The translations under genes and the position numbers were made by a program. The notes under the pieces were generated by a model. The model was not told the origin of the DNA, searched no databases, and worked only from the letters and a program-made list of their open reading frames with translations. From assembly GCF_047675955.1 (NCBI RefSeq), contig NC_132910.1, positions 111,335,143-111,399,142 of the forward strand: 64,000 nt of DNA, read 5' to 3'. Position 1 is the first letter of the stretch. The number at the start of each line of letters is the position of its first letter. The stretch is from Chlorocebus sabaeus. Lineage: Eukaryota; Chordata; Mammalia; Primates; Cercopithecidae. Below, in pieces: positions 34,081-46,440 of the stretch.

Positions 34081-37000
34081 AACACATTGACAGCAAACGT
34101 AGAGAAGTGATAAGAGTGGCACATTCAAGAGGTGTCTGTGTGAAAAGATGAGGTAGTGTGACCACAAATATGAGATATTAAAACAGATGAAATCCTTATG
34201 TCAACAAGACAGCCAAGCTCTGGCTTGTTTACAAAAATTGATGGTGAGAGTCACAACCTGGCAGTATTTTTAATAATGAGGATTTATATTTTAAGTGAGG
34301 CTTTGAGAAAACATGAGTCAAAGAAAAGCATGAGAGACAGCATTACTTAATAGAAAAATAAGGTCCACGTAAGGTTCCGAATTGCTTATTAATCAATGGG
34401 CAACATTCTATGAACTAGCAGCCACTACAAATCCTGTAGACAGACGATTCCGTGCAAGAATATTCAAAACATGACTTACAATACTAACATCTTAAAGTGC
34501 TGGAGAACTGTTAATGGAAACAAATATAGACACTCCTTGAATATAATGTGTTGTCTTCTGGGTAATTAGTTCCACATTAAAATGACATGGTTTGAAAATC
34601 ATTTTTCTACAGAAAGAGTACCAAAATGGTATTCCTGTCTTGATCCCAAGACATTCCTGCATGTCAAAACCCGTAATATTTAATAGAGAAAAGTATGTAC
34701 AATGTAAAACATAAATATTTCTAGTCATAAGAAAGTAGTAACTTTAAGTAACTTATGTTTTCTTTAACTCAGTGAAAATTCAGTGAGCATTTCCTGCCTA
34801 TGCAGGCTATGAGTTAAGTTTTGTAAGGTAAACAACAATGAATAAATTTGTGATTCTAGCTTCAAGGGCTTTATTTCATATAGCATATAAATAAATATAT
34901 CTCATCAATTGATGTATAAAAGCATATAAAAAATTAAAGTGTAGAAAATGGAGCACTTACGTAAATCATAACAGGGCAAATCATTAGCTTTTGCTTCCTT
35001 TTTACCAGCCTGACTAGGTAATATCAAGCAAGCAGAGAGAAGTGAGGCTCCCTGGGATAACATAAGGGTGATGCCTTCTGTCGATGGTTTGGAGCTGCAA
35101 GGTGGGGAAATGCAGCCAAAGCCGGAATGGCAAACAATCATCTTGTTTTGCTTTCCAACTAATTAGTACAATACTAACTTTATGGATAACTATTATGGAG
35201 ATAATTGTAGGAATAGCAAAAGATATTAATAACCAATTACCTCTGTACTATCGTCAGATTTGGGCTCTGAAATAGTGATATCCTGCCTCTGCTGCAGTCT
35301 AGGGTTATAAGCATGTACTATCACAGAATGAGAGGAGGGAAAGTCAGAAATAGATAAAGAATTTCAGAACTGCAGAAAAAGAAACAAAAAGACCTGTGAT
35401 AAGAGAACTAACGGGATCATATTTTATTCATATAATACTACACTGCACTGTAAGTTTCAAGTTTTGCACAAATTTTGTGCAATTCATCCTTATTTTTTTC
35501 TCTATTAGAAAGTAAAATGAAACCTTCAAAAATTGTTGAAAATTTTTAGGATTTAGAAGAGTTTCCTTGGGGATGTTTTGCCAAGCATCTTTGGGAATAC
35601 TATTGGAAAAACATTCATTAAATGGCTTGAGAAAGTAAAGAACAGAACCTAATTTGTTCTTCTTTTTATCTCTTTTTTAAATAGTCCTCTAGAAACTGAA
35701 AGTATTAGTGACTTAATAGCTGGTCTTTCTTCTAAATTTAATCCTGTGATATATTTTTGTATATATTTTTGAGCAACCCATGTTAATTTATATTCCTGCT
35801 TATATAAGTGGTCTCAGCCAGTCGGTAAGTATAATTGGATGAGCACTGTATGGATCTCTCTAATTAGAATTTTCAGTAAGTTGAACAGGAACTGCTTCTA
35901 CTCCGATATGCATGTGAAATTTCCACTAAAGTGAGCAAGCATAACTAAGGACAATGTTTTCCCCTTTGAGCACTTTGAATTCTATGCACTCCAGATGCTA
36001 TGGAAACTCCTACGACTATTCCCTTATTCAAACTGTTGATTTGTCATGGCAATATAATTCCTTGTGAAATCACTTTTGTTTGTTTAAATGAAGTTTTAGA
36101 CCCCTCCAAAGTAATGTAAGTTCTGCTTATGGAGGCGTTAACTTTTCAGTGATGGAAGAAATATTTGTTAAGTGAAATGAAAATATTCGTCAAGGCCTTC
36201 ATGCCTCTAGTTTGATGATTCTGGGCAGGATGCTGATACTAGCTGGCGGAAAGATACGAACATCTCTGCAGATTAAAATGCAAATTTTATTGCTGAAAAC
36301 AGCAATACACAGAAAGGCCATAGAGCCTTTTAGCTTTTCTGACAGCAGCTTGCAGAACCAGTGCACTGAATCACTCAATATCTTTAAGTGTCTATCCTAT
36401 TCTGGAACTCTAATAAACATCTGCTCATACTGTGCCCATGCCAAGTTCCAGTTTTAAGAATATACAAGCTTCAACATTAAATAACTGTTAGGCGAGCACT
36501 TTCTGTGAGTAGATTGTGGTTAAATATGCTCTTAATTAAAAAAAGAAGGTGAGGTAAAGTAAAAGGTGACATACTATAGAAAATCATATGGAGATCTTAA
36601 GCCTTGGAAATATAATTCTGATGATGTAAAAAAATTACAATTGGGACTTGATTGTGTTGTAGTGCATGCAACAAATGCAATATTTTAATTCTGAAAAGGA
36701 AACAAGAAATTAAGGGATTCATTCAACAAGCACGTATGACATGATGCTTGTTACCATGGCCCCTACTAGTTTGAGAGGATACAGAAAGAACAGTGAAGTA
36801 GTCTACACTTCAGACACTTAAGGGTTTAGCAGGGAGATACCCTCATAAACAACCAATTCCAGTAAAATACCATAATACCTTGTTTTAAGGGTGCATTCTA
36901 TGCCCAAGATTGATTATTGTTTTTGCAATCTCTTGATATAGAGAAGCCAAATTTTATTCTAACTTGGTCTTCAGTGATATGTATTCAGAGAAAGTGAAGT

Positions 37001-37214
37001 TAAGTAGATGATCATAAAATCTAATGCTGTCATCTTTTAATGACCTGTTGTGGTTTAGAATGCAGCAATTAAGAATACCAAATTTGCTCTTGGACAGGGT
37101 TGGAAACTTAGTGATGAATTTAGATCTCCTATTTTCAGGCTTCATGCTGACTTAGACTTATTAAGGGGTAAACCCTGGTCACTTAAAGTAATAGTATGTT
37201 CACTCAGATACCCA
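34081..37214. other. Long AT-rich stretch without recognisable gene
   Basis: Unique-looking sequence with faint L2-like parts: 34783-34880 ('tgagcatttcctgcctatgc', 'aacaacaatgaataaatttg') and possibly 36720-36860. Open frames of 60-81 codons have no recognisable product. No RNA gene or GC-rich promoter block is seen. Confidence 0.5.
34783..34880. repeat. L2 LINE fossil
   Basis: 'gtgagcatttcctgcctatg', then 'aacaacaatgaataaatttg' and 'tagcttcaagggctttattt' follow the L2 order (tgagcacctactatg, aacaatgaacaaaac, catggagctt). Diverged, with approximate ends. Confidence 0.45.
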
Positions 37215-37362
37215 TTAATATATAACTTTTTTTTTTTTTTTTTTTGCGATGGAGTCTCTCTGTGTTGCCCAGACTGGAGTGCATTGGCTATTCACAGGCA
37301 TGATCTCACTACTGATCAGCACAGGAGTTTTGACCTGCTCCGTTTCTGATGTTAATATATAA
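37215..37362 (-). pseudogene. RN7SL: 5'-truncated 7SL (SRP) RNA retropseudogene
   Basis: A T run (37227-37245) is followed by 'gcgatggagtctctctgtgt', 'actggagtgcattggctatt', 'cacaggcatgatctcactac' and 'tgatcagcacaggagttttg', then 'acctgctccgtttctgatg'. On the minus strand this is the 3' half of 7SL RNA: the S-domain part with 'caggtcaaaactcctgtgct' that Alu elements lack, then the Alu-domain end. The rest of 7SL is missing (5' truncation). TTAATATATAA flanks at 37215-37225 and 37352-37362 match exactly, so it came by L1-mediated retrotransposition. It is not functional. Confidence 0.93.
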
Positions 37363-37402
37363 TTTAATGGAAAATATTACTTCTGGAGATTGCCATTAGT
37401 AT

Positions 37403-37688
37403 CATTATTTTTGAGACGGAGTCTCACTCTGTTGCCCAGGCTGGAGTGCAGTGGCGCTATCTTGGTTCACTGCAACCTCTGCCTCTGCCAAGCAGTTCTC
37501 CCACCTCAGCTTCCCAAGTAGCTGGGATTACAGGTGCACGCCACCATGTCCGGCTAATTTTTTGTATTTTTAGCAGAGACGGAGTCTCACCATGTTGGCC
37601 AGGGTCTTGAACTACTGACCTCAAGTGATCACCTGCCTTGGCCTCCCAAAGTGCTGGGATTACAGGAGTGAGCTACCACACCCATCCA
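37403..37688 (-). mobile_element. AluS-like element
   Basis: Minus-strand dimeric Alu from 'ttgagacggagtctcactct' to 'gagctaccacacccatcc', with a short T tail. Several changes and a small deletion around 'gcctctgccaagcagttctc' point to an AluS or older age. It lies about 45 bp downstream of the 7SL retropseudogene in the same orientation. No clear target duplication is found. Confidence 0.88.
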
Positions 37689-37790
37689 CTTCTAGTGATA
37701 TTAAACTCATTCTTTTCATTTCCTCAACATACTTAGATGACTTTAATTTCAAATATATAGAATACCTTATTGTTGCCATATGTACTTCAT

Positions 37791-38280
37791 AAAATATTGT
37801 ATTCTCCACAATAGCAAAGACTTGGAATCAACCCAAATGTCCATCAGTGACAGACTGGATTAAGAAAATGTGGCACATATACACCATGGAATACTATGCA
37901 GCCATAAAAAAGGATGAGTTCGTGTCCTTTGTAGGGACACGGATGCAGCTGGAAACCATCATTCTCAGCAAACTATCACAAGAACAGAAAACCAAACACC
38001 GCATGTTCTCACTCATAGGTGGGAATTGATCAATGAGATCACTAGGACATGGGAAAGGGAACATCACATACCGGGGCCTATTATGGGGGGAAGGGGGAAG
38101 GGATGGCATTGGGAGTTATACCTAATGTAAATGACAAGTTGATGGGTGCTGATGTGTTGATGGATGCAGTACACCAACATGGCACATGTATACATATGTA
38201 ACAAACCTGCACGTTGTGCACATGTATGCTAGAACTTAAAGTATAAAAAAAAAAAATTAAAAAAAAATACTGTATTCTCC
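37791..38280 (+). mobile_element. LINE-1 3' end with 17-bp target duplication
   Basis: L1 begins at about 37808 ('acaatagcaaagacttggaa') and runs through the last 60 residues of ORF2 (37847-38029, ending SLIGGN), the 3' UTR and a double A run at about 38245-38267. Flanks 37791-37807 and 38264-38280 are AAAATATTGTATTCTCC and AAAATACTGTATTCTCC, with one difference. The 3' UTR carries the duplicated 'gttgatgg' block at about 38139-38170. The polypurine tract (38083-38102) is degraded compared with the 20.4- and 63.6-kb copies. Confidence 0.95.
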
Positions 38281-40219
38281 CATGTACTTCAAAACTTTTA
38301 CTTTCTTCTGAACTTTGAACAGTGTAGTCAAAGCTAAGTTGGCTATAGATAGTTTAATATGTATCATATTTATATTAATTTTTTATTAACCAAAATAATT
38401 ATAGGTTACTATAAGCAATTCATATATCAATTTAATATGGCTGGGCAACATGTAATTATAAATGTATGTATGTAAAAAAATCCTTGTATGTATTTTGAAT
38501 ACAAATAAAAATGATTAGAAAAGTTTTTTTTATTATTTACTCTTAAAATGTATTTATGCCTCCACTTTTCTTTATCACTTTGAATAACCTAGAGGTAATT
38601 GTATTTGCCTTATCTTTAATTTCATTCATGAGGGCTTTCTTCCTGTCTCTTTCTCTTCTTTTGTCTCTAACTTTGATAGAGGATTTAAGCTATATTTTAC
38701 ACAGCATAAGTATTCTTAATACACACCTGACACTTCCTTACAGCATTCTTTGTTGCCAATATTTTTATTGGTGATACCAATATATCACCACTGATTCTGA
38801 AAAATATAAAACATATATTAAATTTTACAGATCCATTTATAATTTACATGTAACATAAATTATTTCATGTGTATTCTGGACTGAGGGGCTAGAAAACAAA
38901 TCCACATGAAGGTTATTATTGTTTAATAGCTAAGAATATGTATCTTCCCTTTACATGTGGAAAGAGGTACTATGAAAGATAAGATTACTGGATATCTACC
39001 AGTAATCTGAAGAAAGAAAATGACATAAATGAATCATAACAAACCAATGCTGACTTAGTATTTTTACTCTGAGAGAGAGTTCAAATATTAAAACTTAACA
39101 AATGTCGTCCTTATGCATTAAAGACAGTAGTAAAAAAAAAAAAATGCATGGATGTATTTGTTGGTTGCGGTATAACCCAGCTCTCTCTTAATGGTTTTTG
39201 TAATTAAAACTGTTGAATAAAGGAAGGTATGTGGCCAATAAGTGGTCATGCATGTCAATGAGAGCTGGGCCCATGGTCATTGACCAGTATTTATGGGAGT
39301 GAAAAGGCTTCAAAAATAGAGTCTTTCATCTAAAGATCCTTCTATGAAATTTTTTCAAATCAAGGATAAAAAAAAGTTAGAGAGATTTTACCAATTTTGG
39401 GATTCTCATATGTGTGATATTTAAAAAGGGTTATGTGAGGATCTTGTATATGTCTATTCAAATCTATGAGTTGGAGAAGAAGCATACACAGACATGCTTC
39501 TCACATCCCACACACACTTACATTCAGGTAGTCATGGCCTCCTTTGATATTTTCCCCTCTAAATCTTTTATTGATCATTTAAAACTCAGCCTCAATGTTC
39601 TGTTTCATCCAACTGATCTGACTGAAAAGAGGAACGAGGCCAAGCATATCATTAGCCAAGAATTCATGGTTCCGATGCCACCAGAATAAGCCTGGTCACA
39701 TTCCAGCCACTGCCACTCTAATCACATCATTGTTGCAAGTCATTGACAGGGTATAATGAACACACGGCTGATATGCTTTGAATGATAATTCTTTCATCTT
39801 TGTCTTAGGGATCCAAAGGCTGTTCATTTTCTCTGAAAAAGCGTCTCTTACAAAATTCTGTGGTTTTAATATTCATTTTGAAATGACACGTTATTATATC
39901 TAGGACATAAAATATATGATATTTTAGAGTAAATTCTGAGGGGAGATGTGCCATTATGGCATTTTATCATAATTTGGCATCTATTTGCCGAATTATGAAG
40001 ATTCAATACTATTTATCCATCTAATAAAAATAATGTACAGTTGAACTGGGTAAACAACATAAACATGGGTATAAAAGATATGTATTCGTATATTTTTAAA
40101 AGGCAATGCAGAAAAAGAGAATTTGTCAAAAAACAATACATTGTAGGCAAGGGGGTGACGTAAATAATTTAAAAATAATAATACTATAGATCATATTTAT
40201 ATATTATTTATATATGGCA
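38281..40219. other. AT-rich stretch without recognisable gene
   Basis: Unique-looking sequence. The part at 39540-39680 faintly resembles an L2 end but is too diverged to call. Frames of 72 and 91 codons (38556-38774 and 39414-39689) have no recognisable product. Confidence 0.5.
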
Positions 40220-40385
40220 TTTGACATTTATTGAATTCTTACTGTTTACCAGTCACTGGACCAAGCTCTTCATATCATTTTATCCTGATGTACTTATAAA
40301 ATATTTATAAAAACTGTATAAGTTACGTAAGTCCTATAAATTCACATCTGGAGTGATTATCCTGTAACCCTGTAATAAAAGACCA
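40220..40385 (-). repeat. MIR-like SINE fossil
   Basis: 'tttattgaattcttactgtt', 'taccagtcactggaccaagc' and 'cttcatatcattttatcctg' follow the reverse of the MIR 3' part. Diverged, with approximate ends. Confidence 0.55.
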
Positions 40386-40654
40386 AAAAATACTTTTGCA
40401 AAGGTAAAAAATTTGAACTGTGTTGTTAAGCGTCTGATTACTAAGACCTAAAATTTCCATCATTCCAAAGTATAGAAAACTACATCATAAATAACACAGT
40501 TTTAGGGTAAAATGTGGCAACAAATTTGTAATGACATGATTTAGAAAATATTGACAACATCAGTTTGGCAACTGGGAAACAGTGAATGCAGTGGCTAGAA
40601 ATGGGTAGAATTTAGAAATAAAGTTTGCAGAGGGTTTTGTGCACTTAGCTAAGA
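40386..40654. other. Short AT-rich spacer
   Basis: Nothing recognised between two MIR fossils. Confidence 0.5.
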
Positions 40655-40860
40655 TTGTTAAATATTATGTGCTGCTTAATATATACCAGACGCTCTTTGA
40701 AAGACTGTATATATCAGAAATAGTAATACATTTATACTTACAAGAGTCATATGAGATGGGCGCTTTTATTATTCCCATCTTATAATGGATAATATTGGAT
40801 CCCAGAATTTGACTTGCCCAGTATCATAAAAGTAGTAAGAGACTAAGTATTTGGATTTTT
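40655..40860 (-). repeat. MIR SINE fossil
   Basis: 'taccagacgctctttgaaag', 'gagatgggcgcttttattat', 'tcccatcttataatggataa' and 'gacttgcccagtatcataaa' follow MIR in reverse (gaggtaggtactattattat, cccattttacagatgagga, acttgcccaaggtcacac). A good ordered match over about 200 bp. Confidence 0.75.
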
Positions 40861-43260
40861 TTCAGTAGGTAATGGAGAGTCATGTTCTCTTACCATGTTG
40901 TGTAGGAGAGTGAGATATTAAAGTTCAAGATTATTAAGTTTTGAGACTAGTAAAATGGGAGAATAATGTTACCATTGATAAAATAGGAAGTCAAAATGGG
41001 AATCCAATGGGGAGAACTGAACTGAAATAGTATACTTTCTTCAGCATTTTTAGAAAGTGAAAGAAGCAGGATAACTTTCTCAAGGGCACTATTATGAAAA
41101 TTGAATCAAGACTTGCTCGTTTGTAATTTTTAATTTTACTTGACTTTCTACAAAGACAGGGTCACCATAAGAATATTAAAAGGTTCTTCAGAGAGGTAGT
41201 TCTGGATGATACATTATTAGAAAATCATCTATAGTTTACCTGTGTCAAACTTTGAAACCTAGCCAAGTTATTTACATAGTCTTCAGTTACAGAGTGGGAG
41301 CATAGCCCTGGGAGAGGTAGAAAAGGAAGAAGATCCTGGTAGCATATTTACACTAAGAATAGTCATTTATGTATTATTTTTCAATTGTCGAAAGGATTGC
41401 ATGCTAGAGTGTTGGCTACGCATGTGTGCAGGTCCTGTGGCAGGGGCCAAGTTATCTGTGAAGAGAGAATCTCTAGTGTATGTCTGGTCCTGAGACTTAC
41501 AAATATAATGCCAGGAACATCTGACTTATACACTCAATATCTTCATTTTTAACATAAATTATTTCAGAGATTGCCAGATTATCAATTAAATGAGATTTAC
41601 ATGTAATTATACTTGTACATTACTTTATAAATATACTGAGTTCTATTATAAGCCCAATTTCAGTGGGTGACCAGTGTAAGCAGCAGACAGACACATTAAA
41701 CAGCATGGGAGTGTGCAGTACTGATGTTCTCTTTGCAAGATGAAGGAAACTGATCTCATTACAACACAAGGTTGATTAATTGCCTGGGCTTTGAATTACA
41801 CAATATAGAATGAAAGCAGCATTAGGTGAATCCATAGTCGTATTTAATTTTTGTTTTTTAGAAAGTTGTCTAGATCATCTCCACATTTTATTTTACAGAA
41901 AAGCAGTTAAAAACAACTTATTTTCTGCATTGCCTTACTAGCAGGTGAAAAAATAAATAAAAAGAAAACCATGTGTATAGGTGAGGCTCTGTGTGTGTGC
42001 TTACCAAGCTTGTTGGTTAATCAAAATAAGTAATTAATTCTTTCTGTAATCTCATTCTTTCAACTTGGCCACCTATTTTCTTAATATTTAATTTACTGCT
42101 ACTTTTAATTATTTTATTGCAGCACACTTATATTAAGTTGCTCTTTGATATCACTACTACTTTAGTAATTTCTATCTGATCTAAAATGTTTATTATCTAT
42201 TGTATCTTATTCAGAACTCTCCAGCTGGGACTCTGTATAATTCAGAATTAATTATAAAAAAGGTATTGTAATGTCAGAACTTACATCCTTAAAAACACAA
42301 TGCCTATCCCGGCCAGAATGCCTTTGGAGAAATGTCCTTGACAACTACATTATCAAACAACATCAATTGGGTTGGCAAAGGTTAAGACTGACAATTACCT
42401 CTGGTTGCTGCTCAAATGGCCACCGTGCATCCTGGCATTTTATTTATCTTATTTCAACAGAATGAGAGTTTAAGTACACAAAGTAATTACCTGAAGGCTG
42501 AACAGATTGGAGTGGACATTACATCCTCATCAGAATTCAGTAGCCATGTAAAAGAATGCGGATAAGCACAGAATGGATAGGGATAAATGACTGGCACAGA
42601 TAAAGAAAACTCCATGTTGTTCTTTAATTGATATGAAAAAGAAGGGATGAGAAGGGATGGTGTCATCTTAAGCTTTGTTTTTCCGCCACTTTTTAGGTTG
42701 GCATATGAATATAAACTTAATTACTTTGAAGATTTCTAATTGTCATTCATGTAGTCTTAAAGAACTGGGTCTGGTCAGAAAGGAAAAAAATGGAAAAGGC
42801 ACTTCCACATACCCTTCTATAAACTTTGTCACTACGTTGTTATTCAAAAACATAAACTCCAGCATTAAAATGACATCACAAAAGGGGTGCAGCAGCCATC
42901 ACACTTGACCTATATGCAGTTGTGCCAGAAAATATAGCTATATTTTTAATAAAGATCCTTAACATATTCTCTCAGGTGATTAAATGAGAAAGATTTCTGG
43001 AATAAATTCAGCTTCTATTAAAAGAAAACAGATGTTTTTATATTTATTCAGACTTGGATTAACACCAAATTATTTGCATGAGAGTCTGAGAATAATATGT
43101 ACTGCACTTTATTTCCCAGAATAATAAAAAATGTTGACAAGTAGAACAAGTATTAAACACAAGTATTTCTTACAGGAAATTATTTGTATTTGTCATAAAT
43201 TAATTTATGAGGAACTCTCACTAATTTAGGAGCCTAGAAATAATTTGAATAGACAAAATT
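40861..43260. other. AT-rich stretch without recognisable gene
   Basis: Unique-looking sequence. The block at 42271-42465 is slightly GC-richer and gives a 64-codon frame, but I see no homology or exon signals. No RNA gene is seen. Confidence 0.5.
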
Positions 43261-43544
43261 AAATGTAGGGGCCAGGCGTAGTGGCTCATGTCTGTAATCA
43301 CAGCACTTTAAGAGGCCATGGCAGGCAGATTACGAGGTCAAGAGGTGGAGACTATTTTGGCCAACATAGTGAAACCTCATCTCTACTAAAAATACAAAAA
43401 CTAGCTGGGCGTGGTGGTGCACGCCTGTAGTCCCAGCTACTCGGAAGGGGAGAATGGTTTGAAACTGGGAGGTGGAGGTTGCAGTGGGCTGAGATAGTGC
43501 CAATGCACTCCCGCCTGATGACAGAGTGAGACTCCTTCTTAATA

Positions 43545-43587
<43 letters not shown>

Positions 43588-43594
43588 ATGTAGG
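43261..43594 (+). mobile_element. Alu element with long TAAA tail
   Basis: Starts 'gccaggcgtagtggctcatg' at 43271 and ends 'gagactccttcttaatataa', followed by a TAAA tetranucleotide run of about 11 units at 43544-43589. The right arm lost about 15 bp around 'gctactcggaaggggagaat'. Flanks AAATGTAGG at 43261-43269 and 43586-43594 match. Substitution level fits AluS. Confidence 0.92.
43544..43589 (+). repeat. TAAA microsatellite (Alu tail)
   Basis: About eleven uninterrupted tetranucleotide units grown from the Alu A tail. Likely length-variable between individuals. Confidence 0.93.
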
Positions 43595-45464
43595 AAATTA
43601 TTGGAGAAGAACTATGTGAATGGGTTAATTTATACTTTCTCAGAATGCATGTTATAGGTTTATAACAAATGGTGGAAAGTATACATATGCAAATTCTTTG
43701 CAGGATTCATAGCAATAGAATGAAAATACAACTGAAATGGAATAAATATCTATTAATACAAGATTGCTAAATAAAATATGGGATAACCATAAGATGAAAT
43801 AACATATAACCCTAAAAATATGAAGGGCAATTTATATGCAGTTAGCCAGAGAAGACTTTTATCATTCATACTTATTGTAGAACAGAGTGTTTAGTATAAT
43901 CCTAAATGTGTTCAAATAATAAAGTTAATCAAGTTAATGATTACAAATTTAAACATAAATATTAAATCCAGAAACTGATTTCCTCTATGAATTAATAATG
44001 ACAATAGATGTAGGGAGGAACCTTTTAACATTTTCCTTATGCTCTTTTATAAAGTTTAAAAATTTAAGTATGATAAAGTACTATGTTCATAATAATAAAA
44101 TAAGATGTTTGGTTTTTAAAGAAACGTACTCCATTTCACTTCACCCCTAGTTGTGTCCATGTTTCATAAATCTGGCTTTTTATGTTTTTAGTCATTAAAA
44201 AAATCCATAATGTTCTTTGAGGAGATATTACAAAGACTTCCTGTATGGTTCTTTATATTATGTTGACAACATACACATTTTTTGTAAGAAAATTTCTGTA
44301 TCTAATTCACCTGATCGAGAAACTGATTTCTGGTAAAAAACAGTGTTAATGTTTTAAGTCAATCAGAACACGGTCATGATACACATTCTGCTTATATCTC
44401 TCTTGGAGAATGTGTTTAATGATTTTTGTGATGATTACCCTAAAAGCATTTTCAACTTTCTAAATTATTTAGCTTAATATTGTTTTAAATTTAATAGCTG
44501 TTTTTATGATCTGCATTGTAAAATGCTACATAATGGTATAAAAATCATTTATATTTTAGATTAAATATTTAATTAAGTGGAGATATAATTAAAATGACCA
44601 TTGTACAATATGAATTGATTCCCATTTTAGCTTGAGCTTTAGTCTTCTTATTTGTTCCTATGATTATAAACCTTCAACTATTTAATACAGAAACAGTATT
44701 ATTTATTGATAAAATACTGTTATTTATTGAATAGGCTCTAAATCTAAATCTACATGGAAGAGAGTAATGTACAGTTTTCAAACATTAAAAAAAGCTTTGG
44801 AAAAACATTCAAGTTATTTAAATTACACCAAGTAAACACTTATCTTTTATTTATTTTTCTCTCAAAATTACTGGGACAAATGAACAAACAGCTATATGGT
44901 ATACACTGTTGAAAAGTTTGGTCCAAGTTTTAAAGATATTAAAGATACAGAATCAAAATATCCGTGGACTAATTCGGGAGACTCCTATTCTGTCTTTTGC
45001 AATGAGATTCATGGTGACACATTTACTGCAAATGGGGAAGTTTGAGGCAGATCTGTTCTGTAGTACTCTTTCATTTTGTAAGTCTTAGCTTTGGGGGACT
45101 GTGAACAAATGGAGATATTCAATGAGCAAAGAAAAATGTGAAATTGAAGGCATGAAAGAAAATCAGAGTTGAGATGCATTGCAGCCCTGACCGTGTTTGG
45201 ATCACCAAATGTAAAGCATGTAAAGAAAAAAGAGTAGAAAAATAAGGTACCAAGGTTTGAAAAGAAGCCCAAGAAAGAGGAAGAAGGCTGAGTAAAGAAA
45301 ATTCTAGAGAGAGTTTCATCATGGCAATCAAAAGAGGATAAATTTTACAAAGGTATAATATACAACATTGCCAAATGCAGCAGAGAACTTTAGAAACAGA
45401 CAAAAAATGTTTGTGAATGATACACAGACCTCATTTTCTTTCTACCTATTTATTATTAAGTAAT
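43595..45464. other. AT-rich stretch without recognisable gene
   Basis: Unique-looking sequence. Overlapping frames of 87 and 94 codons at 45009-45403 (minus) have hydrophobic but unrecognisable products and no supporting features. I judge them chance. Confidence 0.5.
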
Positions 45465-45535
45465 ATTTATAAAGCTCTTGGAACAGTAACCTGTACTTAG
45501 TTAATCCGTGGAAGTGTTTGATAAATAAAGGTACA
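45465..45535 (+). repeat. MIR 3' fragment
   Basis: 'aaagctcttggaacagtaac', then 'ctgtacttagttaatccgtg' and 'gtttgataaataaagg' follow the forward MIR end (agcgcttagaacagtgcctggcacatag, then caataaatg). Short and diverged. Confidence 0.5.
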
Positions 45536-45933
45536 ATGATTTAGAATTAGAGAGGTGACAGGTGACTTCTGTGATAAGCAGATCCAGTAGAAGTTAGATT
45601 GGATTGAGGACTAAAAGCAGAGACAGCAAATACATGCCTCACTTTTGAAAACATTTTGTATACAACAAAAAGAGAAACAGGTCTAAGATTTCTGTCCCAG
45701 GAAAGAGAATTAATGGTTTACAAAGGTTTGGTGATAAAAGGTTGAGTGTTCATACATGATAACCCACATTTTATCAGTTAAATTGATTTTTTTAAAAAGG
45801 GTCATCTATGCTGGAGACCTAAGGCTTGAATTCAGTGGTAAAGGAATAGAAACATGATTGGATACAATTAGTTTTCTACAAATGAGATGCAAAAAAGAAA
45901 GAAAAAAAAATCCTATTGTCAATAAGGGGCTTG

Positions 45934-46120
45934 AGAGTATTGCCATTTTTTTTTTTTTTTTTTTTTTTTGAGGAAGAATCTTGCTCTGTCGCCCAGACTG
46001 GAGTGCAATGGCGTGATATCAGCTCACTGCAACCTCCACCCCCGAGTTTGAGTGATTCTCCTGCCTCAGCCTCCTAAGTAGCTGGGATTACAGGGACGCA
46101 TCACCACGTCGGGTTAATTT
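45934..46120 (-). mobile_element. Outer Alu of a composite pair: right arm only
   Basis: A T run (45947-45969) is followed by 'gaggaagaatcttgctctgt' up to the A-rich linker 'gggttaattttttgt' at about 46111-46125. This is the right arm of a minus-strand AluS-like element. The left arm is missing. Where it should follow, a complete AluY starts. The flanking site AGAGTATTGC (45934-45943) recurs at 46431-46440, beyond the second Alu. Confidence 0.88.
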
Positions 46121-46440
46121 TTTGTTTGTTTGCTTGCTTGCTTGCTTTGAGACGGAGTCTCGCTCTTTCGCCCAGGCTGGAGTGCAGTGGCGCGATCTCA
46201 GCTCATTGCAAGCTCCGCCTCCCAGGTTCATGCCATTCTCCTGCCTCAGTCTCCGGAGTAGCTGGGACCACAGGTGCCCGCCACCACACCCGGCTAATTT
46301 TTTGTATTTTTAGTAGAGACGGGGTTTCACTGTGTTAGCCAGGATGGTCTTGATCTCCTGACCTCGTGATCCACCCGCCTTGACCTCCCAAAGTGCTGGG
46401 ATTACAGGCGTGAGCCATTGTGCCTGGTCAAGAGTATTGC
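46121..46440 (-). mobile_element. Inner AluY of a composite pair
   Basis: A tail of mixed units (ttgtttgtttgcttgcttgc at about 46124-46146) precedes a full-length AluY from 'tttgagacggagtctcgctc' to 'ccattgtgcctggtc' (46429). It sits in the A-rich linker of the outer Alu, a common target for insertion. Its 5' end abuts the target duplication that belongs to the outer Alu (46431-46440), so the outer left arm was lost or replaced, most simply by Alu-Alu recombination. The frames of 63-74 codons here are Alu-derived. Confidence 0.9.

Noticed and set aside
37227..37362. Reading the 7SL block as a broken Alu
   Set aside because: It contains S-domain sequence ('tgatcagcacaggagttttg') not found in Alu, and it has its own target duplication.
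43544..43589. CRISPR-like regular repeats
   Set aside because: This is a simple TAAA microsatellite at an Alu tail. No spaced direct repeats of CRISPR type exist anywhere in the window.
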